A DNA stretch of 64,000 nucleotides. Source: Parabacteroides timonensis. Its GTDB lineage: Bacteria; Bacteroidota; Bacteroidia; Bacteroidales; Tannerellaceae. Positions 45,939 to 53,667 of this stretch are shown here, one piece after another. Below the pieces are notes generated by a model, which did not search any database, had not been told where the DNA came from, and worked only from the letters and a program-made list of their open reading frames with translations. Position numbers and translations under genes: made by a program. The DNA lies in contig NZ_LT669940.1 of the NCBI RefSeq assembly GCF_900128505.1, positions 480,489-544,488 on the forward strand. The letters run 5' to 3'. Every line of letters starts with the position of its first letter. The stretch's first letter is position 1.

Positions 45939-46047
45939 TCAGAAGTTATGATTCACTCTTTAGCTCTATAGTGTTATTTTACTGACATGATGAAGATAAA
46001 AACTGCTGTCTTTTCTTTCAAAATACTTACGTTTTTTTCTCAATCTC

Positions 46048-46148
46048 TCGGCAGCTTTTTCCAAATAGCTGCCGACCTATTTTTTTATGACTCGGCACCC
46101 AACGACCAACGGGTAGGCACCCATTTCAAATGAGTGCCTACCCGTTGG
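46048..46148. repeat. Terminator-like stem and 43-bp near-perfect palindrome
   Basis: TCGGCAGCT and AGCTGCCGA (46048-46075) form a stem followed by CCTATTTTTTT. Then CCAACGGGTAGGCAC (46106-46120) and its perfect inverse (46134-46148) flank CATTT-C-AAATG, so 43 bp form one hairpin with only two unpaired positions besides the tip. It lies 41 bp beyond the stop of sufE on the minus strand. No protein-coding content is seen in 45728-46189. Confidence 0.7.
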
Positions 46149-46189
46149 AAAGGTATTCGGGAGTTATCCCTAATTTTGTGTGCAAAGAG

Positions 46190-46615
46190 TTACCCTTGTT
46201 CCTTTGTGCGGAAAGCCAAGGCGTACATACGCATCTGTTTCACCATGGCAACCAAGCCGTTGGAACGGGTGGGGGAGAGATGTTCTTTCAAGCCGATCTG
46301 TTCGATGAAATAGAGCTCGGCATCCAGAATCTCCTGCGGGGTATGGTTGGACATGATGTTGATCAGCAGTGAAACGATACCTTTCACGATCACTGCGTCA
46401 CTTTCACCTTTGAATATAATCTTCCCGTCTTCATAGTCCGCCTGGAGCCATACACGGCTTTGGCAACCTTCGATCAGGTTACTTTCTGTTTTATACTTTT
46501 CTTCCAGCGGGGGAAGTGAGTTGCCTAAATCGATCAGCAACGCATACTTGTCCATCCAGTCGTCGAAGGCTGAGAACTCTTCAATAACATTGTCCTGAAG
46601 TTCGTTGATAGTCAT
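46190..46615 (-). CDS. sufE: Sulfur-acceptor protein SufE
   Basis: SufE accepts persulfide sulfur from the cysteine desulfurase SufS and passes it to the SufBCD scaffold. The 141-residue protein has the conserved cysteine C51 in LIEGCQSRVWL, followed by the typical GESDAVIVKGIVSLLI and GLKEHLSPTRSNGL blocks. The start at 46615 is 8 bp from the stop of the glutaminyl cyclase gene, so it is the last gene of a three-gene operon with otherwise unrelated functions. Its partner sufS is at 32373 on the other strand, not in a common suf operon. Confidence 0.95.
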   Translation of the reverse strand: MTINELQDNVIEEFSAFDDWMDKYALLIDLGNSLPPLEEKYKTESNLIEGCQSRVWLQADYEDGKIIFKGESDAVIVKGIVSLLINIMSNHTPQEILDAELYFIEQIGLKEHLSPTRSNGLVAMVKQMRMYALAFRTKEQG

Positions 46616-46623
46616 CGTTCGTA

Positions 46624-47625
46624 TTATTTCTTTTGTCGGTTATATATTACTTCCAGAACCGTTTGCCCTACGGCTTTGAGGGTTTCACGGTCGATATTCT
46701 CCATATTGTCTTTTTGCGTATGCCAGTACCAACCGAAACCGTGGTCACTTTCCGGGTCGTAGTTGATAATGTCGATGCAAGGAATATTGCGACCTTTGAT
46801 TACATACTCATGGTCGTCGGTGATGGCACCGCCGGTTGCATTGATAAAGTATTTGCCGTATCCCAGGTTACGGGCTGTACTCCAAACCATTTCGACAATG
46901 TTGGCCGCTTTGCTCAGAGAAAGTTGTTCTTTGAAGAATGTTGCATTTTTGGCTCCAACCATGTCGAGCAGGATACCGAAGTCGGCACGATAGTTCGGAA
47001 CATGAGGGTTCTTTGCCCAGAACTGGGTACCGAGACACCAGGTATCGGGTTTGTATTCGTCGACGAATTCGGGAGTACCGTAATCTTCGGCATCAAAGAA
47101 AATGATGTCGACGCCTATTCCCGGATCTTTCTGTCCGATCTGGCGGGCTATTTCAAGTAGTGCACCTACGCCACTGGCTCCGTCATCGGCCCCGTCGATT
47201 GGTTTGCGGTAATTGGCCGGATCGGGATCATGGTCTGAGTAAGGACGCGAGTCCCAATGGGCGAAAAGTAAGATGCGTTTATTATTATCCGGGTTAAAGG
47301 AACCGATAATGTTCTTGGCTTCCAGGCCGGTATTATCGTATGCGGTAAGAGTCGCTTCCTGTTCATATACTTTGGCGCCGAACCGTTTCAATTCGGATGC
47401 CAAGTAGTTGCCGCAAGCTTTATGTGCTTCGCTATTCGGGACGCGAGGGCCGAATTTAACCTGGTTCTCTACATAAGTGTAGGCACTGTCGGCGTTGAAA
47501 GAAGGCGTACTTGTTGCAGGCACAGCCTGGCTGACTGTTGTATCCTCCTGTTGTTGATTCTTGGCCTGGCTGCATGCCATCAGCGAACAAGCCAGCAGTG
47601 TTATATATAAAATATGCATCATCAT
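46624..47625 (-). CDS. Type II (animal-like) glutaminyl-peptide cyclotransferase, M28 family
   Basis: Glutaminyl cyclases turn N-terminal Gln of exported proteins into pyroglutamate. The 333-residue protein has a lipoprotein-type signal (ACSLMAC, Cys18), so it acts in the periplasm or at a membrane. The M28 zinc-site pattern is seen as H123-W-D125 (LLFAHWDSRPYSD), D148 in GADDGASG, E180-D181 in FFDAEDYG and the late histidine in WYWHTQKDNMENID. That last block closely resembles the human enzyme and separates cyclases from aminopeptidases of the same fold. Three Met codons begin the frame, so the exact start may be 47625, 47622 or 47619. It lies 16 bp after the dipeptidase fusion gene. Confidence 0.88.
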   Translation of the reverse strand: MMMHILYITLLACSLMACSQAKNQQQEDTTVSQAVPATSTPSFNADSAYTYVENQVKFGPRVPNSEAHKACGNYLASELKRFGAKVYEQEATLTAYDNTGLEAKNIIGSFNPDNNKRILLFAHWDSRPYSDHDPDPANYRKPIDGADDGASGVGALLEIARQIGQKDPGIGVDIIFFDAEDYGTPEFVDEYKPDTWCLGTQFWAKNPHVPNYRADFGILLDMVGAKNATFFKEQLSLSKAANIVEMVWSTARNLGYGKYFINATGGAITDDHEYVIKGRNIPCIDIINYDPESDHGFGWYWHTQKDNMENIDRETLKAVGQTVLEVIYNRQKK

Positions 47626-47641
47626 CTGTTTAGATTATCTT

Positions 47642-49420
47642 TTATCCATTATAGGCTGCCTGTACACGCGACATAACTCGCATCAGGTTGCCACCCCATA
47701 TTTTTGCAATATCGTTTTCACTGTATCCTTCTTTGAGAAGTCTAACGGTGATGTTTATCAGTTCGTTGCTGGCCCGGCAACCGATCAGTTCACCGTCGCC
47801 GTCGAAATCGGAACCGATACCCACATGGTTGATACCGATCAGGTCGACAATATGATTGATGTGGCGGACAGCATCGGTAAGAGAAGCCTTTTCTGCTTCT
47901 TCGTTGATGAAACCTTTGTATAGACAGATCTGTACGACTCCTTGTTTGGTGGCCAGTGCTTTCAACTGATCGTCGGTGAGGTTGCGCGGATGGTTACACA
48001 AGGCACGGGCCGAAGAGTGGGAGGCGATGATCGGTTGTTCGCTGAACTCTAATGCGTCGTAAAACGTACTTTCGGCTGCGTGTGATATATCTACCAGTAT
48101 CCCCAACCGGTTCATTTCGGCTACGACCTCTTTCCCGAAAGGGCTCAGGCCACCCCATTCCGCTTCACCACGGGCAGAGTCGCATATATCGTTACTTCCG
48201 TTGTGACAGAGGGTGATATAGCTGACTCCCAGTTCTTTGAAGCGGGATATGTTATTGAGGTCTTTACCGATGGCATAGCCGTTTTCCAGTCCCAGCATGA
48301 TTGCTTTCTTTCCGGCGTCTTTTGTTACCCATACCTCCTGGGGAGTGTGGGCTATATTCATTCTGCCCCGGTTTATCTCCATCTGGCGATGAATTTCCTG
48401 TAGGCGGTCGATTGCAAAATCAGTTGCCTTCCGTAACGATTCGTCGTCGCGTTTCCCTTGCGGAATATAGGCCACCATGATGGCAGCGTCTACCAGTCCT
48501 TCTTCCATGAACGGGAGGTTTACCTTTCCGCCTTCCTTCTTTCCAATATTGAATTGGCCGGGGAAGATCATCGGTGTATCCGTATGCGAGTCGAGTATTA
48601 CATTCCGTTGGTGGATGCGTTTGGCTTCTTTGAACAAACGGGCGGATTCAACATGATGCCTGAATAGTTCCAGCATCAATTCATTGCCGTAGGAGGCCAT
48701 TGCTTCCGGATGCCATTGTATGCTGAATATTTCTTTTTCCGGATGTTCCATCGCCTCATTGATGCCGTCGGGAGCTACAGCTGTTTCCTTGAATTCGGGT
48801 GCTACTTCTTTCACCGCCTGGTGATGAACAGAGTTAACCTGTATGTCCGGTTCTTTTTTCAGTATTTCAAAAAGACGGGAAGATGTATCGGTGATCCTGG
48901 CGGAATGTGAAGCCTGTTCGCGGGGCATTGCCTGGCTATGTTTGAGTACACCGCCTTCGTGCTGCGAATAGATATCCTGGTAAACCGAACCGCCGAAAGC
49001 GACGTTGATAAGTTGATGACCACGGCAAATGCCCATGATCGGTAACTGGCGGTTAGCCGCCAGCCTGAGTAGGATCAGGTCGAACTCGTCGCGGAATGTG
49101 TCCACATCCTGCAACTGCGGTATCGGTTCTTCCCCGATATAAAGCGGATTGAGATCTCCGCCACCACTCATCAGCAATCCGTCCAGACCGGATACGATGG
49201 CTGTAAGCGCTTCTAGATCTGTTATCACCGGGATCAATACCGGAGCACCTCCGGCCTGCAATACGGATTGTACGTATGTCTCGGCTATACAGGAAAGTCC
49301 GTCTTTCCGGTTTGAAGATATTCCTATGCGGGGAGGCTGAAGTTTTTCTTTCTTTGGTGTAAAGTTGTCAACTTCCCTGTATAGGGCTTCTAAACTCGGA
49401 CGACGGACTTGATTATTCAT
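47642..49420 (-). CDS. Fusion: class I glutamine amidotransferase-like hydrolase (C26) plus membrane-type dipeptidase (M19)
   Basis: The 592-residue protein joins two enzymes that are normally separate. Residues about 30-255 are a gamma-glutamyl hydrolase/PuuD-like C26 domain with nucleophile C132 in GICRGHQ and H237/E239 in QWHPEA. Residues about 270-590 are a complete M19 dipeptidase with metal residues H279-T-D281, E379 in LENG, H447 in SHAAEST and H468 in ASHSSARA, and GIGSDFDGDG. There is no signal peptide, so it should be cytoplasmic, unlike many exported M19 enzymes. A plausible job is sequential breakdown of gamma-glutamyl compounds and the released dipeptide (glutathione-type or cell-wall peptides). 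It heads the operon with the cyclase and sufE. Confidence 0.9.
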   Translation of the reverse strand: MNNQVRRPSLEALYREVDNFTPKKEKLQPPRIGISSNRKDGLSCIAETYVQSVLQAGGAPVLIPVITDLEALTAIVSGLDGLLMSGGGDLNPLYIGEEPIPQLQDVDTFRDEFDLILLRLAANRQLPIMGICRGHQLINVAFGGSVYQDIYSQHEGGVLKHSQAMPREQASHSARITDTSSRLFEILKKEPDIQVNSVHHQAVKEVAPEFKETAVAPDGINEAMEHPEKEIFSIQWHPEAMASYGNELMLELFRHHVESARLFKEAKRIHQRNVILDSHTDTPMIFPGQFNIGKKEGGKVNLPFMEEGLVDAAIMVAYIPQGKRDDESLRKATDFAIDRLQEIHRQMEINRGRMNIAHTPQEVWVTKDAGKKAIMLGLENGYAIGKDLNNISRFKELGVSYITLCHNGSNDICDSARGEAEWGGLSPFGKEVVAEMNRLGILVDISHAAESTFYDALEFSEQPIIASHSSARALCNHPRNLTDDQLKALATKQGVVQICLYKGFINEEAEKASLTDAVRHINHIVDLIGINHVGIGSDFDGDGELIGCRASNELINITVRLLKEGYSENDIAKIWGGNLMRVMSRVQAAYNG

Positions 49421-49437
49421 AACAAAACTATTTTAAT

Positions 49438-49512
49438 TGACAGTTGACAAGTGACAGTTGACAGTTCTTTTTCTCTGTTATCTGTCCACTGTCCACTGTT
49501 ATCTGTCCACTG
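49438..49512. repeat. Short-motif repeat block between gyrB and the fusion gene
   Basis: The left half repeats GACAGTTGACA-type words and the right half repeats CTGTCCACTGT-type words (two copies of ATCTGTCCACTG), so the two halves form an imperfect inverted repeat of about 30 bp per arm. It may end the gyrB transcript. Confidence 0.5.
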
Positions 49513-49513
49513 A

Positions 49514-51469
49514 TTAAGCGTCAATGTTTGCGTAAGTTGCATTATCCTCGATAAACTCGCGGCGCGGACCAACTTCTTCACCCATTAACATGGCGAATAT
49601 CTGATCTGCTTCAGCTGCGCTATCGATTGTGATCTGTTTCAGCGTACGGTTCTCAGGATTCATGGTCGTATCCCATAACTGGTGGTCGTTCATTTCTCCC
49701 AAACCTTTGTATCGCTGTGTATGGATCTGGTTCTCATTACCGGCTGCATATCTGTCGATAAACGACTGACGTTGCTGTTCTGTCCAGCAATATTCTTCTA
49801 TTTTACCTTTCTTACAGAGGTAAAGAGGAGGAGTAGCCAGGTAAACATATCCGTTGTCGATCAATGCACGCATTCTGCGGAAGAAGAAAGTAAGGATCAA
49901 AGTGGCAATGTGGCTTCCGTCCACATCGGCATCGGTCATGATGATTACCTTATGATAACGGAGCTTGCTCAAATTCAATTCCTTCGGATCTTCCTCTGTA
50001 CCTATAGTAACACCCATGGCACGGAAGATGTTCTGGATTTCTTCGCTTTCGAAGATTTTATGATCCATTGCTTTCTCCACATTCAGGATTTTACCACGAA
50101 GCGGCAGGATAGCCTGGAATATACGGTCACGGCCCTGTTTTGCCGTACCCCCTGCAGAGTCCCCTTCGACAAGGAATAACTCGCAGATAGAAGCATCTTT
50201 CGAAGAACAGTCGGCCAGCTTACCAGGGAGCCCTCCACCGGTCATCGGTGATTTACGCTGTACCAGTTCGCGTGCTTTACGTGCTGCCTGACGAGCCTGT
50301 GCTGCCAGAACCACTTTTTCTACGATGATCTTCGCTTCTTTCGGATGTTCTTCCAGGTAATAAGTAAGAGCTTCACCGATTGCCTGATCTACGGCACCGG
50401 TCACTTCGCTGTTTCCGAGTTTCGTCTTTGTCTGTCCTTCAAACTGCGGTTCCGCAACCTTGATAGAGATAACAGCAGTCAGACCTTCGCGGAAGTCATC
50501 TCCCTGAATCTCAACCTTGGCTTTTTCCAGCAATTTGGAGTCTTCGGCATATTTCTTCAAGGTACGTGTCAGACCACGGCGGAAACCAGCCAGGTGAGTA
50601 CCTCCTTCAATTGTGTTGATATCATTTACATACGAGAATACACTTTCGTTGAAAGATGTGTTGTATGTCATTGCAACTTCAACAGGAATTCCTTGTTTTT
50701 CCGTTACGATATGGATCACGTCGGGTATCAGGGATTCTTTGGAACGGTCTACGTAACGAACGAATTCCTTCAAGCCTTCTTCCGAACGGAACAGGTCGGA
50801 CTTATAGGTTCCGTCTTCCTTTATTACACGTTTGTCTGTCAGTGTCAGGTTGATACCTGCATTCAGGAAGGCCAGCTCACGTAAACGGGTTGCTAATATT
50901 TCATATTTGTATTCAGTAACGGTAAAGATACTGTCGTCCGGTTTGAACGAGATGGTGGTTCCTGTGGTTGTTGTATCTCCAACGACTTCTACATCATGTA
51001 AAGGTTTTCCACAAGAGAATTCCTGCATGTGTATTTTCCCTCCTCTGCGAACTTCTGCTTTCAAATAAGTGGAAAGAGCGTTCACACAAGATACACCCAC
51101 ACCGTGCAAACCTCCGGATACCTTATAAGTCCCTTTGTCGAACTTACCTCCGGCATGTAGCACTGTCAGAACAACTTCCAGAGCTGATTTGCCTTCTTTC
51201 TCATGAATATCTACCGGTATACCACGACCGTCGTCCGTTACTGTGATAGAGTTATCCTCGTTTATTACTACGTCGATCTGAGAACAAAATCCGGCTAGTG
51301 CTTCGTCAATAGAGTTGTCGACAACTTCATACACCAGGTGATGTAGACCTTTTTCGCTGATATCGCCAATATACATGGCCGGTCTTTTTCGTACCGCTTC
51401 TAACCCTTCAAGTACCTGAATACTGTCCGCAGAGTACTCTCCGGAAGTATTCTTAATTTCTTCACTCAT
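49514..51469 (-). CDS. gyrB: DNA gyrase subunit B
   Basis: GyrB is the ATPase subunit of DNA gyrase, which introduces negative supercoils. The 651-residue protein shows the GHKL ATPase start (LEGLEAVRKRPAMYIGD, EVVDNSIDEALAGF, DDGRGIPVDIH), the TOPRIM block (LFLVEGDSAGGTAKQGRDR, DADVDGSHI) and the GyrB tail (RYKGLGEMNDHQLWDTTMNPENRTL). The length, without a large insert, and the tail favour GyrB over ParE. It ends VDA-type ANIDA at 49514. A -7-like TACATTTG on the minus strand at 51521-51528 is a candidate promoter. Confidence 0.96.
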   Translation of the reverse strand: MSEEIKNTSGEYSADSIQVLEGLEAVRKRPAMYIGDISEKGLHHLVYEVVDNSIDEALAGFCSQIDVVINEDNSITVTDDGRGIPVDIHEKEGKSALEVVLTVLHAGGKFDKGTYKVSGGLHGVGVSCVNALSTYLKAEVRRGGKIHMQEFSCGKPLHDVEVVGDTTTTGTTISFKPDDSIFTVTEYKYEILATRLRELAFLNAGINLTLTDKRVIKEDGTYKSDLFRSEEGLKEFVRYVDRSKESLIPDVIHIVTEKQGIPVEVAMTYNTSFNESVFSYVNDINTIEGGTHLAGFRRGLTRTLKKYAEDSKLLEKAKVEIQGDDFREGLTAVISIKVAEPQFEGQTKTKLGNSEVTGAVDQAIGEALTYYLEEHPKEAKIIVEKVVLAAQARQAARKARELVQRKSPMTGGGLPGKLADCSSKDASICELFLVEGDSAGGTAKQGRDRIFQAILPLRGKILNVEKAMDHKIFESEEIQNIFRAMGVTIGTEEDPKELNLSKLRYHKVIIMTDADVDGSHIATLILTFFFRRMRALIDNGYVYLATPPLYLCKKGKIEEYCWTEQQRQSFIDRYAAGNENQIHTQRYKGLGEMNDHQLWDTTMNPENRTLKQITIDSAAEADQIFAMLMGEEVGPRREFIEDNATYANIDA

Positions 51470-51520
51470 GAGTTTCTATCCTTTAAAATCACTAATTATC
51501 TATATCTCTAAAAATGCTAA

Positions 51521-51528
51521 CAAATGTA
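51521..51528 (-). promoter_or_regulatory. -7 element (TACATTTG) ahead of gyrB
   Basis: Read on the minus strand, TACATTTG fits TAnnTTTG and is about 50 bp before the gyrB ATG. The -33 part is not clear. Confidence 0.4.
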
Positions 51529-51601
51529 GTGAAAATAATTGACTTAGCAGGTAAAAGTAGTGTGAAAATAGCAAAAAAACAGGGTGTGAAAAGACATGAC
51601 A

Positions 51602-51634
51602 AAGCGGTCGGGTTATAATTAACCCGACCGCTTC
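51602..51634. terminator. Perfect 12-bp stem-loop after the tRNA-Glu/rpsT unit
   Basis: GCGGTCGGGTTA and TAACCCGACCGC flank a 4-base loop with AA/TT ends. It closes the minus-strand tRNA-Glu/rpsT transcript; the T-run is short (CTTTG). Confidence 0.75.
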
Positions 51635-51639
51635 TAAAG

Positions 51640-51711
51640 TAGCCCATAGGGGAATCGAACCCCTCTTTCAAGAATGAAAATCTTGCGTCCTAACCGATAG
51701 ACGAATGGGCC
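51640..51711 (-). tRNA. tRNA-Glu (anticodon TTC), downstream copy
   Basis: The 72-nt cloverleaf reads GGCCCATTCGTCTATCGG from its 5' end on the minus strand. The acceptor pair is GGCCCAT/ATGGGCT with a G-U first pair, the anticodon loop holds TTC, and the T-arm is AGGGG-TTCGATT-CCCCT. No CCA is encoded. It lies 11 bp downstream of rpsT and is identical to the copy at 52019-52090. Confidence 0.95.
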
Positions 51712-51722
51712 GCAATTATTCC

Positions 51723-51977
51723 TTATGCAAGCTTGTTAACGTGCTTTGTCAGTTTGGATTTCAAGTTGCCAGCCTTATTCTTGTGAATAACGTTTTTCTT
51801 AGCAAGCTTATCCAACATAGAGCACACCTTAGGTAACAGAGCCTGAGCTTCGTTCTTGTCTTCAGTTGCACGCAGTACACGCATTGCATTTCTAGCTGTT
51901 TTAGCATGATATCTATTCTGCAAACGTCTTGCGTTAGTCTGTCTGATCCTTTTGATTGATGACTTGTGATTTGCCAT
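51723..51977 (-). CDS. rpsT: 30S ribosomal protein S20
   Basis: The 84-residue basic protein (MANHKSSIKRIRQTNARRLQNRYH...) is S20, which binds 16S rRNA early in 30S assembly. Length and sequence are standard: a helical bundle ending in LTKHVNKLA. It is sandwiched between two identical tRNA-Glu genes on the same strand (41 bp and 11 bp away), so it is most likely released from a mixed tRNA-mRNA transcript by tRNA processing. Confidence 0.97.
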   Translation of the reverse strand: MANHKSSIKRIRQTNARRLQNRYHAKTARNAMRVLRATEDKNEAQALLPKVCSMLDKLAKKNVIHKNKAGNLKSKLTKHVNKLA

Positions 51978-52018
51978 TTCTTAGCTATTCTTTATTGAAT
52001 TTTTAATTTTGTTTATTG

Positions 52019-52090
52019 TAGCCCATAGGGGAATCGAACCCCTCTTTCAAGAATGAAAATCTTGCGTCCTAACCGATAGACGAATGGGCC
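52019..52090 (-). tRNA. tRNA-Glu (anticodon TTC), upstream copy
   Basis: Same 72-nt sequence as the copy at 51640-51711. It is the first gene of the tRNA-rpsT-tRNA unit and lies 60 bp behind a full promoter. Confidence 0.95.
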
Positions 52091-52149
52091 ATCATGTCAA
52101 AGTTCTCACTTTCAGCACTCTGGGGTTGTTGATTTCCCGATTGCGAGTG

Positions 52150-52180
52150 CAAAGATAGATGTTCTGTCTGAACTACCAAA
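52150..52180 (-). promoter_or_regulatory. Bacteroidota promoter TTTG-N19-TATCTTTG for the tRNA-Glu/rpsT unit
   Basis: On the minus strand TTTG (52180-52177) and TATCTTTG (52157-52150) are spaced 19 bp apart, an ideal match to the primary-sigma consensus of the phylum. Confidence 0.8.
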
Positions 52181-52222
52181 ACATTTCAGAGGAAAATTTA
52201 ATAGAACACAACGTTTTAACTT

Positions 52223-52612
52223 CTATTTAGAACCTATATCCTGGAGGTGTATTTCCAGTGCTTTAACGGAAATATTTATTTCCCAGATACATACACATAG
52301 TGATGCAGCTAAAAGTAATAAGGCGATTCCGAATATCCAGGCGGCGATAATTTGCCATGAAATATAGATGAAAAACATGGAAATTACGCAAAACAGCAAA
52401 CTAAGTATCCCTAGTATTTGCATGGAGCGGGTCAGATAAAGCCGTTTACGAAGGTTGGCTATCTGTGCAAAATCTTTCGGATCGTGCGATTGTTGATGCT
52501 TTTCCTTTAATGCTCGCACAACACTGGCATACGACAGGAAACGATTGGTATAAGCCAGCAATATGAGTGATATGGCTGAAAATAGAAGTGACGGGGTAGT
52601 TAGATCCAACAT
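52223..52612 (-). CDS. DUF2721-like membrane protein
   Basis: A 129-residue protein with three hydrophobic segments (about 5-22, 62-85 and 87-110) and a charged loop after the first (RFLSYASVVRALKEKHQQSHDPKDFAQIANLRKRL). That hydrophobic-helix, basic-loop, two-helix plan and the LTTPSLLFSAISLILLAYTNRF start resemble DUF2721. No function is established. It stands between the tRNA-Glu promoter and recO and is transcribed away from recO. Confidence 0.7.
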   Translation of the reverse strand: MLDLTTPSLLFSAISLILLAYTNRFLSYASVVRALKEKHQQSHDPKDFAQIANLRKRLYLTRSMQILGILSLLFCVISMFFIYISWQIIAAWIFGIALLLLAASLCVCIWEINISVKALEIHLQDIGSK

Positions 52613-52672
52613 AATTAATAATGTATTTATACTATTATAACCTGCAAATATCGGAAATAGTTTGTTGTTTTG

Positions 52673-52680
52673 TATCTTTG
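52673..52680 (+). promoter_or_regulatory. -7 element (TATCTTTG) ahead of recO
   Basis: TATCTTTG is a full match to TAnnTTTG and lies 22 bp before the recO ATG, which follows AGAGGTGAGA. The expected -33 TTG is not clear. Confidence 0.5.
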
Positions 52681-52702
52681 TCTGCCATAAAGAGGTGAGA
52701 TT

Positions 52703-53428
52703 ATGTTATGTAAAACGCGCGGGATTGTCCTGCATGCTATTCCATACAACGATAAATATTCTATTATATATATGTATACGGAGGCTTTCGGACGAGCCTC
52801 TTATCTGGTGGCACGCAACCGGGGAAAGAAATCGACCGTCTCTAAAGCGCTGTTCATGCCGCTATCTGTTTTGGAGATGGAAGTGGAGCATCTGAATAAA
52901 CGTGACCTGCACCGTATCCGCGAAACAAAGTTATGCTATCCTCTGACCGAACTGTTCTGTAATCCGGTGAAGAACGTATTGGCACTGTTCCTTTCCGAGG
53001 TATTGTTCCGGGTTGTGAAGGATACGGAACCGGACCCGCGACTTTTCAATTATCTGTATGAATCGATACATCTGTTGGAATATGCCGATAAGGGAGTAGC
53101 AAACTTTCATCTGGTATTCTTGCTTCGCTTGCTTCATTATCTGGGAATTTATCCGAATGCCGATTCTTTCTCTTCCGGCTGTTATTTCGATATGCAGAAC
53201 GGTGTTTTTATCGACCGTATCCCTATGCACCGGCATTATTTGAACCGGGAGGAGAGTCAGGTCTTTGCTCGTCTATTGAAAATCAGTTTCGAAAATATGT
53301 CGCTTTATTCTTTTTCCCGGCAGGACAGGGTAGGAGTAATCAACCGTATCGTTGAATATTACCGCTTGCATTTACCGGAATTTCCGGAAATAAAGTCCCT
53401 TTCGGTGATGCAAAGTCTTTTCGATTGA
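52703..53428 (+). CDS. recO: DNA repair protein RecO
   Basis: RecO works with RecR (and RecF) to load RecA onto SSB-coated single-stranded DNA. The 241-residue protein opens with the OB-fold MLCKTRGIVLHAIPYNDKYSIIYMYTEAFGRASYLVAR and continues with a helical domain (FLLRLLHYLGIYPN, SGCYFDMQNGVF), the family pattern. The zinc-type cysteines seen in some RecO proteins are not all present. The ATG at 52703 has a good upstream AGAGGTGAGA. It is followed by tRNA-Arg. Confidence 0.92.
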   Translation: MLCKTRGIVLHAIPYNDKYSIIYMYTEAFGRASYLVARNRGKKSTVSKALFMPLSVLEMEVEHLNKRDLHRIRETKLCYPLTELFCNPVKNVLALFLSEVLFRVVKDTEPDPRLFNYLYESIHLLEYADKGVANFHLVFLLRLLHYLGIYPNADSFSSGCYFDMQNGVFIDRIPMHRHYLNREESQVFARLLKISFENMSLYSFSRQDRVGVINRIVEYYRLHLPEFPEIKSLSVMQSLFD

Positions 53429-53448
53429 TCAGATTACCGCCTGAATAC

Positions 53449-53479
53449 TTGCCAGTTTGAGGAAAAGGTTATACTTTTG
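53449..53479 (+). promoter_or_regulatory. Promoter TTG-N20-TACTTTTG ahead of tRNA-Arg
   Basis: TTG at 53449-53451 and TACTTTTG at 53472-53479 have 20 bp between them. The tRNA starts 20 bp after the -7 element. Confidence 0.6.
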
Positions 53480-53498
53480 CCGCACTTATGTAAAAGTT

Positions 53499-53570
53499 GG
53501 TCTTGTAGTTCAATGGATAGAATAGAAGTTTCCTAAACTTTAGATCCGGGTTCGATTCCCGGCGAGACTA
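53499..53570 (+). tRNA. tRNA-Arg (anticodon CCT)
   Basis: A 72-nt cloverleaf: acceptor GGTCTTG/CGAGACT, D-arm GTTC..GAAT, anticodon stem GAAGT/ACTTT with loop TTCCTAA (anticodon CCT), T-arm CCGGG-TTCGATT-CCCGG. No CCA is encoded. There is no integrase or duplicated 3' end nearby, so it does not mark an integrated element here. Confidence 0.93.
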
Positions 53571-53583
53571 CAAATTAAATATT

Positions 53584-53624
53584 GAAGGACTGTACCTGAA
53601 GCTTTTGCTCCTGTACAGTCCTTC
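53584..53624. terminator. Perfect 12-bp stem-loop between tRNA-Arg and the fimbrial operon
   Basis: GAAGGACTGTAC and GTACAGTCCTTC flank a 17-base loop. It lies between the tRNA and the convergent last gene of the pilus locus and probably serves both directions. Confidence 0.7.
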
Positions 53625-53667
53625 TCTCACTTAATCAATACTAAATCCATCCCGGATTGTCTTCCTT

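Noticed and set aside
49438..49512. The GACAGTTGACA/CTGTCCACTGT block as an origin of replication next to gyrB.
   Set aside because: No DnaA-box cluster, no dnaA gene and no AT-rich unwinding region are seen; the block fits a degenerate inverted repeat at a transcript end.
53499..53570. tRNA-Arg as an attachment site of an integrated element reaching into the pilus locus.
   Set aside because: No integrase gene and no repeated tRNA 3' end were found downstream.
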